Positions 58,260 through 64,000 of a stretch of 64,000 nucleotides of DNA are shown piece after piece (within the stretch, counting starts at the first letter, position 1; every line of letters starts with the position of its first letter). The DNA is from Dermanyssus gallinae (Eukaryota > Arthropoda > Arachnida > Mesostigmata > Dermanyssidae). The stretch is taken from the NCBI GenBank assembly GCA_003439945.1, contig QVRM01004827.1, positions 92,501-156,500 of the forward strand. The letters are read 5' to 3'. The translations under genes and the position numbers were made by a program. A model generated the notes under the pieces. That model saw only the letters and a list, made by a program, of their open reading frames with translations. It had not been told where the DNA came from and did no database searches.

Positions 58260-58588
58260 CTGCTCGCTGGAAGCGCTCCTGCGACGTGGCTCTCGTGGGT
58301 TCTAACGCCAAAGGGGGGTATATTTGTATTGAATGGTCTGGACTGCTCAAATGGCCGTGGCTGCTCTGGCTGTCGAAATTGCTCGGGCTGTCGAAATTGC
58401 TCGGGCTGTCGAAATTGCTCGACTGGTGGCCGAAAAAACGTTTGTTGAGATTGTTCGAATGGCCCAGGCCTAAAGGCTGGCTCTCCAAACGTCTGTCTAG
58501 ATTGTTCTAACATCCGCCCGTTAGGCCGTCTCGTCTGCAAGTTGCTGGACCTTTGCCTTCCTTTCGACGACGACTTCTGCTCGGCTAC
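58260..58588 (-). CDS. LOTUS-Tudor gene copy 2, exon 3: Q/P-rich linker
   Basis: Identical to 24294-24622, including the three 18-bp FRQPEQ repeats. Confidence 0.8.
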
Positions 58589-59244
58589 CTGGAAAAAATC
58601 AGAAAATAATCACGTTTCCTGATGGCGAATGAAAAATCTCTGTCGTACGTACTAAGTTTGGTCATGACAATTCATAAAATACGTACTAACATTACATACA
58701 AACGTATCTATCACGTCAATGAAGAAATCCAAACTATGCCCCCCGGCAAACGACGGTGCACAAATGGACTAAATTACACAAACTGGCTTACACTAAGAAC
58801 AATGCACCAAGCAATGCTAGGCCCTAATTCTACAGTTTTTAGGGCAAATTTGACTCACCTATTTTCCATCGATTCGCTGCTCTACTTTAAAAATAATTTA
58901 GTAACTAAGCACACATATGCGATGTATAATGATCGCTGTTGATCCGTTAGGGCACTCGCCACTTCTGATGGCCCATAGCACTGTTCTATGAAGACCTGGG
59001 CCATCAGAGAGTAAAGCTTAAGGGGGGAGATGCGTTTAGTAGGTATGGGACTCAGCGGCGTAACATCCATCCGCTGGGGTCGAGTCCCACACAGCTCGAG
59101 ATGGAAACCGAATTTTACTACTCGTAGCAGTAGTGCGTAACTGCATTTAACCTTCCTTCACAAAAAAAGATCGCTGTGCTACTTCAGTGCACGCCCAAAT
59201 GGAAAACAGGTGTTATGAAATTACAGTCGGCAACAGCATTCCTC

Positions 59245-59396
<152 letters not shown>

Positions 59397-59423
59397 GTGC
59401 ATAAATGTATTGTAAAGTCTTAC

Positions 59424-59600
59424 CATTTTGGTGATGTGAGCAGCTTTACTCGATTGATAGCTCAAAAAATTTCCACGTGGTGTTCGTCGAACGTTGATAT
59501 TCGCTTCTTTTTCTAGGAAGTCTTCGAGTGACCGATAGTTTCCGAACTGCTGATAATGTATATCGCTTTCTTCTTGATCTCGGTAGGCCTCTTTAAATTC
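59424..59600 (-). CDS. LOTUS-Tudor gene copy 2, exon 2: LOTUS domain
   Basis: Identical in protein to 25394-25570. Confidence 0.8.
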
Positions 59601-60139
59601 CTGTAATAAACCAAAGTTTACAAACATACATTCTATTTATTGCAATCTTAAAAAGAAAAGTTAAATAACCGGAGCAAATGCAATGGAAGTAGTAATAACT
59701 TTAGCAGCTATATAGTACAAATGCATAGTGAAAATATTTTCATATAGAACTGATGCAAAATGTATGTATTCATGATCTTATTTACAAAACGTTGGTGTTT
59801 TCAAAATCAGTGTACTACTACTACTAACATCTGTGAAAATCGTCTTGAGAACGGTACGAATGTAATGACTTATGGCTAAAAACTATCATGCAAAGAATGC
59901 GGTGAAGATATGAAATGCCTGACTGATAGCACTCAGGAAGCCTTCATTGATCATTAGGATCATGAACGCTCTTAGGCCGTACCCTTTTAAATGAAGTCGA
60001 CGATAAACAACAACCATTTTGGAAGTAAACAGACAGTTCGTATGGCTCGTATGGCTATATTACTATTTAATAGAATAAACGTCTTGTGCTTGATTTGATC
60101 TATTGATTCATTGTCAGAATTCACTGACAATTGATTTAA

Positions 60140-60170
<31 letters not shown>

Positions 60171-62175
60171 TTACATAAGCCAGCGTAAAAGAAAAAGTTT
60201 TAAGAATATTTTAAAGCTTGCTATGTGGTAAAATGCAACTGTGAATAAGTATGTGTATATACATAAGCATCTTGCACATACTAGCACAGCACACGACATG
60301 CACTCACGTATACATACACTTACGCAAAGATTGCGTTTAGCCTATAGTCTGCTTTTTTACACGTTTTATATCAATATAATTCGTGTGTGAATTGCCATAC
60401 AATATATGTTTATATTCTGGAGAAATTCACAGCTGCTCGTATGTGCCTCAGCTGTGGCTCGACTTGTACAATTAGAAGTCACTTCTTTCGAACAGGCCTG
60501 GCGTTAGCTTAGTTGAATAATAAAAACAAAGAATATCGCAGAAAGCAACTTAATTGCTCATGCATAAATAAGAGTTTTATAATAGCGGATTTGAAAAATC
60601 CTTAGCGTGTCTAATTTAAGGTCGTCAGTCAACAAGAGCCACAAATAGCAGTAATTAAAGACCAAATAGTAATAAAGAAAAACGCTCTAAGTTTATACTT
60701 CTATATGTAGTAATTTAAAAGCCGATGCCGGCTGCATTTTTCTCTAACATTCTGGTCTATGCCATACTTATGAATTTCGTGCAGCGCGTTACTTTGACAG
60801 AACTGTAATTCGTTCTAGCGTGTAGCACGTTTGTTCCCAAACAAGATATATCCGTAGCATATTAGTGATAACGTTAGCCTTGATAACGTTAGCCTCGTAT
60901 ACGCATTGAGTATCATGGCTTCTGGTATCTCGATAAATGACAACTTTGCTAGACATAGTATAACATGTCGCAGCGTTTCTAAAAGTAGGATGACATGGTT
61001 TCGATTTGACAACGAACGGTTAAGCGTAGTTCCTAATTAGCCAATTCAACTTCGTGACCTGTTTCCAATGCTACCCGTGACTTCAAGCATAAAGAGCAGA
61101 GATCTTTGCCAGGCAAAAACATTATATTTGTTTTTGAGGTAACGATGCTAAGACGGTGCGCCTCATACCAAAACGCCATGAGGACTAACTCTTTATTTAT
61201 CTTAATTGTATCTGTCGTGGCATTTTTAGGGTGAATGCAAATCTTAAAATGATCCGATAGGCACTATTTATAATTAAAAAAAAGATAATTCATACGATGG
61301 GGAAATACAAGATGTCACAACATGTCAGGCCCTCGGTGCCTTATAAGCATGACTCACAGGGATTCCAAGTCCTTAGGGGACGAACGGTGGTTTAGAATTA
61401 TAAACAAGCTCCTTAAGGTCTTCGTAAGGAGATCTTAAACAATGTTTTGTTTTTTAATTTTAAGATCAATGCGAGCTAGAAAGATGGTGTCGTTAGCAAA
61501 GCAAAACGAGAGCAGTGCCCTTGCCCTCGACAGTGAATTAATAACAGAAATAAATTCAGTGATAACCTTGTGGGGTCGAGAAAATCATGTATCATTTTTA
61601 GGGCCTGTGTAATCCGCTTAATGTCAATTGCATGCTAATTACGAAACGTAAATAGAAAACGTTTGGAAATATGCATTCATGATTTATTCACCATAGCATT
61701 GGTTGTTACAATCACAAGGAACGCAATTTCTAAGGAAATACAATCTCGGTGGATGCCAAGCTGTATACGAAACATCAAATGTTTGAGTTTTTTTTTTACA
61801 TAAATCAAGCTCAATTACATGGATGCACGCTTCAATATTTGGCGTAAGATTATTAGCGTACACTTCAAAAACGCCACAGGAAAAGTCTAACGGCGTTAAG
61901 TCGAAGATTTTGAAGGCTAATGAATGTCCCCGTTATGCAAAGTTACTCGCCCGAAACACTTCATCCTCAAAAGCTCAATTGTTTCGCCGACTGTATCGAA
62001 CCAGAGCTCATTCACATCAATTCTGTCCAAACTCGGCCACAGACTATATTAAGCATTATGATGCGAACACGACTCGCTATTCACCGTGGTAAGTAAGTAA
62101 ATAAATAAAAGGGTTCAATTATTGATTTTAACCAGAGGCCGCACCAGCCTGTCGTCGATGGTCTTGTTTATTAAC
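59601..62175 (-). other. Long intron (C')
   Basis: Copy of 25571-28163; nothing recognised beyond an AT array at 60139-60162. Confidence 0.45.
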
Positions 62176-62259
62176 AATTTCATTCAAATAAATATAGACC
62201 ACGCCGGAAAAAATCATTTTCTTCACAAAATCGGCATCGCGCTGTATCACCTCGGAAGC
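62176..62259 (-). CDS. LOTUS-Tudor gene copy 2, candidate exon 1
   Basis: Copy of 28164-28247, with the same weak donor. Confidence 0.4.
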
Positions 62260-62570
62260 CTAAAATGGCGAAGTTTAGTTACTCATAGTTCATAACGTTG
62301 AGGTCATATATATATATATATATATGACACTGGACGACGAGTCTTTCTTTCCTTTATTGGTAAGATAAAGGCACCAATTTTAATATTTTATCTCGACTAA
62401 ATCTTATCAATCAAACATATTTGCTTACACATTGCTTACTTATTTAAATCTTCGTCCCGTTAATAATGAGAAAGTTACTTTTGATTAAGACTGCGTACTT
62501 TTGACTGTCACCGAACCGGCGTCCAAGACTAACAGCTTAATAAATAACTGTCCTCTCAACCAGATTACCA

Positions 62571-62888
62571 TTAATTGCTCATGACGAAGAGTGTCAAATC
62601 AATAATGATCTTTATATACTTATCAGCGTCAAACGTAGGTAGGACTACGAGCCACATAATAGATGCCCACGCCCACTCTGACAACATGAATAGGATCATC
62701 GGCCAGTATATTGTAAATTTCGTATGACACGTAGCTCTGTCACCGGCATCTAAACATCGACCCGCAAATCGAAAAATTTTGGCTACGATCGCCAAATAGG
62801 TACAGTATCTCAATGACCGGCACACTAACACACTACTGAATAACTGCCAGTGACCATAAGACATCGAGTTGACTAAATTAGCTCTCAT
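62571..62888 (-). CDS. Possible exon or small membrane protein (C', unrecognised)
   Basis: Copy of 28571-28888 with one residue changed near the C-terminus. Confidence 0.2.
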   Translation of the reverse strand: MRANLVNSMSYGHWQLFSSVLVCRSLRYCTYLAIVAKIFRFAGRCLDAGDRATCHTKFTIYWPMILFMLSEWAWASIMWLVVLPTFDADKYIKIIIDLTLFVMSN

Positions 62889-62943
62889 TTAGCTAACGGC
62901 GACATACGAGTGTGCGACGGTGGGTAGCAAACCTCTGTACACT

Positions 62944-63159
62944 ATGGCGGCAAACATTCACAAAAACCGCAAAGTCAGCAGAGTTTCCTCGACAAATGCC
63001 AGACAACCCCTTCGCCCCTATTACGGAAAAATTGTTTCTCGAAACAAATGCATGCAGCTGAGCTTCATTCAGGGAAAGAGCTCAAAGATGACAGGAGCAT
63101 ATGCGTCAGGGGTTCCCACCACCCCTGGAACGAGCGGCTCTAATACTGCTGAATCCTAG
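62944..63159 (+). CDS. Possible small plus-strand gene (C', unrecognised)
   Basis: A 71-residue frame starting MAANIHKNRK and ending SGSNTAES. Copy 1 lacks one base in the CCC run near position 63115, so one of the two frames is wrong or non-coding. Confidence 0.25.
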   Translation: MAANIHKNRKVSRVSSTNARQPLRPYYGKIVSRNKCMQLSFIQGKSSKMTGAYASGVPTTPGTSGSNTAES

Positions 63160-64000
63160 AAGAACATAAACGTTTACTTCTTATTTTCACACGATGACAG
63201 GGTCTTCTCTTGACTCTCGTAATAGGAGGCGGAAAACTCCCAAAACATCAGATTCTTCCAGGCTGTATTCGAATAGTATCGACAATAGATAAGTGCAAGA
63301 GTACTAGACATCTTCTTAAAGCTCGAAAGCACATCGTGCGCAATTGGCGCCTTCAGCGAAAGTGAGTACAGTTTAGAATCAAGCGGTAGCACTGGGAACA
63401 TTAGGGGGATGGGGGGGTTTCGGTATTCATCTCAGTGGGCAATGTCCTCAACGTGAGAGACGCGGCTGAGAGAAACACCGCCGCAGAAATGAAACCGAAA
63501 AAGCTCAGCCTGATTGTGGAGCTCAGATACCAGAGCATCGTTCGCCAAGAGCGGGCTATAAGATTCGAGGATGGCCATCACTGTAGAAGTTCACGAGTGA
63601 TCTCGTTTCTACATAAAACTACATATACATATATAAAAAAATACTGGGTGAAGATCAGCCCTTATACGTGACCACTCTTTTTTTTTTTTTGGAGGTTTCG
63701 GGAATGCCTGATGCACATGCGCCACTAGCAGCCTGCGTGACTAGTGTGAGACTCGCAAACCCACTAAACCCGGATTCCTCCCCACCCCCCGGCTCGGTAT
63801 TACTTTGGCATTACATCGAAAAAAAAAAAAAACGTAACCACTCAGCACAGCAACCACACGAGTTCTTTTTCTGGGCCATTCTAACACTCTCATATGTTTA
63901 TCGACACCCATACCTCTAGAATTATCGAGACAGGATTATGAAAGAGTGTTTTTGTATTAAAACGTTTTTGCTGCTGTGCTGCTGCTGTGCCCGTTCTAGT
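63160..64000. other. Right end of the window (C')
   Basis: Copy of 29169-30000, ending in a CTG triplet run that is longer than in unit 1. Homopolymer lengths differ from unit 1. No firm gene call. Confidence 0.35.

Overview
This is a eukaryotic nuclear window, most likely from an arthropod. The evidence is spliced genes with GT-AG introns, a LMO7/Smallish-type PDZ-LIM scaffold gene, a LOTUS-Tudor germline gene, many AT dinucleotide arrays, and degenerate mariner and non-LTR elements. Intron sizes and element types would suit a mite or other chelicerate, but the species cannot be fixed from sequence alone.

The layout is a large tandem duplication. Positions 1-3100 are left flank: mariner and CR1-like remnants plus the first visible exon of the scaffold gene. 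Unit 1 (about 3101-30106, 27.0 kb) has three blocks. Block A (3101-8.95 kb) holds the PDZ, long repeat and tyrosine/polyQ exons. Block B (8.95-15.9 kb) holds the LIM end of the gene, with three transposon remnants in its last intron. Block C (15.9-30.1 kb) holds a degenerate non-LTR element and, on the minus strand, a LOTUS-Tudor gene tail-to-tail with the scaffold gene. Unit 2 (30107 to the window end) repeats A, B and C, but B is itself tandemly duplicated (35956-42929 and 42930-49904). The order is A-B-C | A'-B'-B''-C'. Both ends of the nested 7-kb duplication share the five bases TCATG, as expected for a microhomology junction.

The plus-strand gene encodes an epithelial junction scaffold of the LMO7/LIMCH1/Smallish family: a conserved N-terminal helical segment, a split PDZ domain, about eleven degenerate repeats around [IV]EPxLLxxRKAxF, an array of Tyr-x-Asn motifs among polyQ tracts, a C-terminal LIM domain, and a tiny last exon ending in Ser-Arg-Val, a class I PDZ ligand. 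As assembled, neither copy is whole. Copy 1 has a 1-bp insertion at 7286 that stops translation at 7328-7330. Copy 2 has no counterpart of the first visible exon but carries its last four coding exons twice.

The minus-strand gene (two copies, both open) encodes about 660 residues: LOTUS domain, Q/P-rich linker, extended Tudor domain and C-terminal tail. This is the architecture of Tejas/TDRD5 proteins of the germline piRNA pathway. The duplication therefore gives two copies of a probable transposon-defence gene inside a transposon-rich segment, and places the 5' side of its first copy head-to-head with the 5'-truncated scaffold copy.

Divergence between copies is very uneven: near identity in most exons and in a 1.6-kb tract of block B, but roughly 5% in one 350-bp intron patch. 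That argues for a real duplication partly homogenised by gene conversion, although haplotype or assembly error needs to be excluded with long reads.
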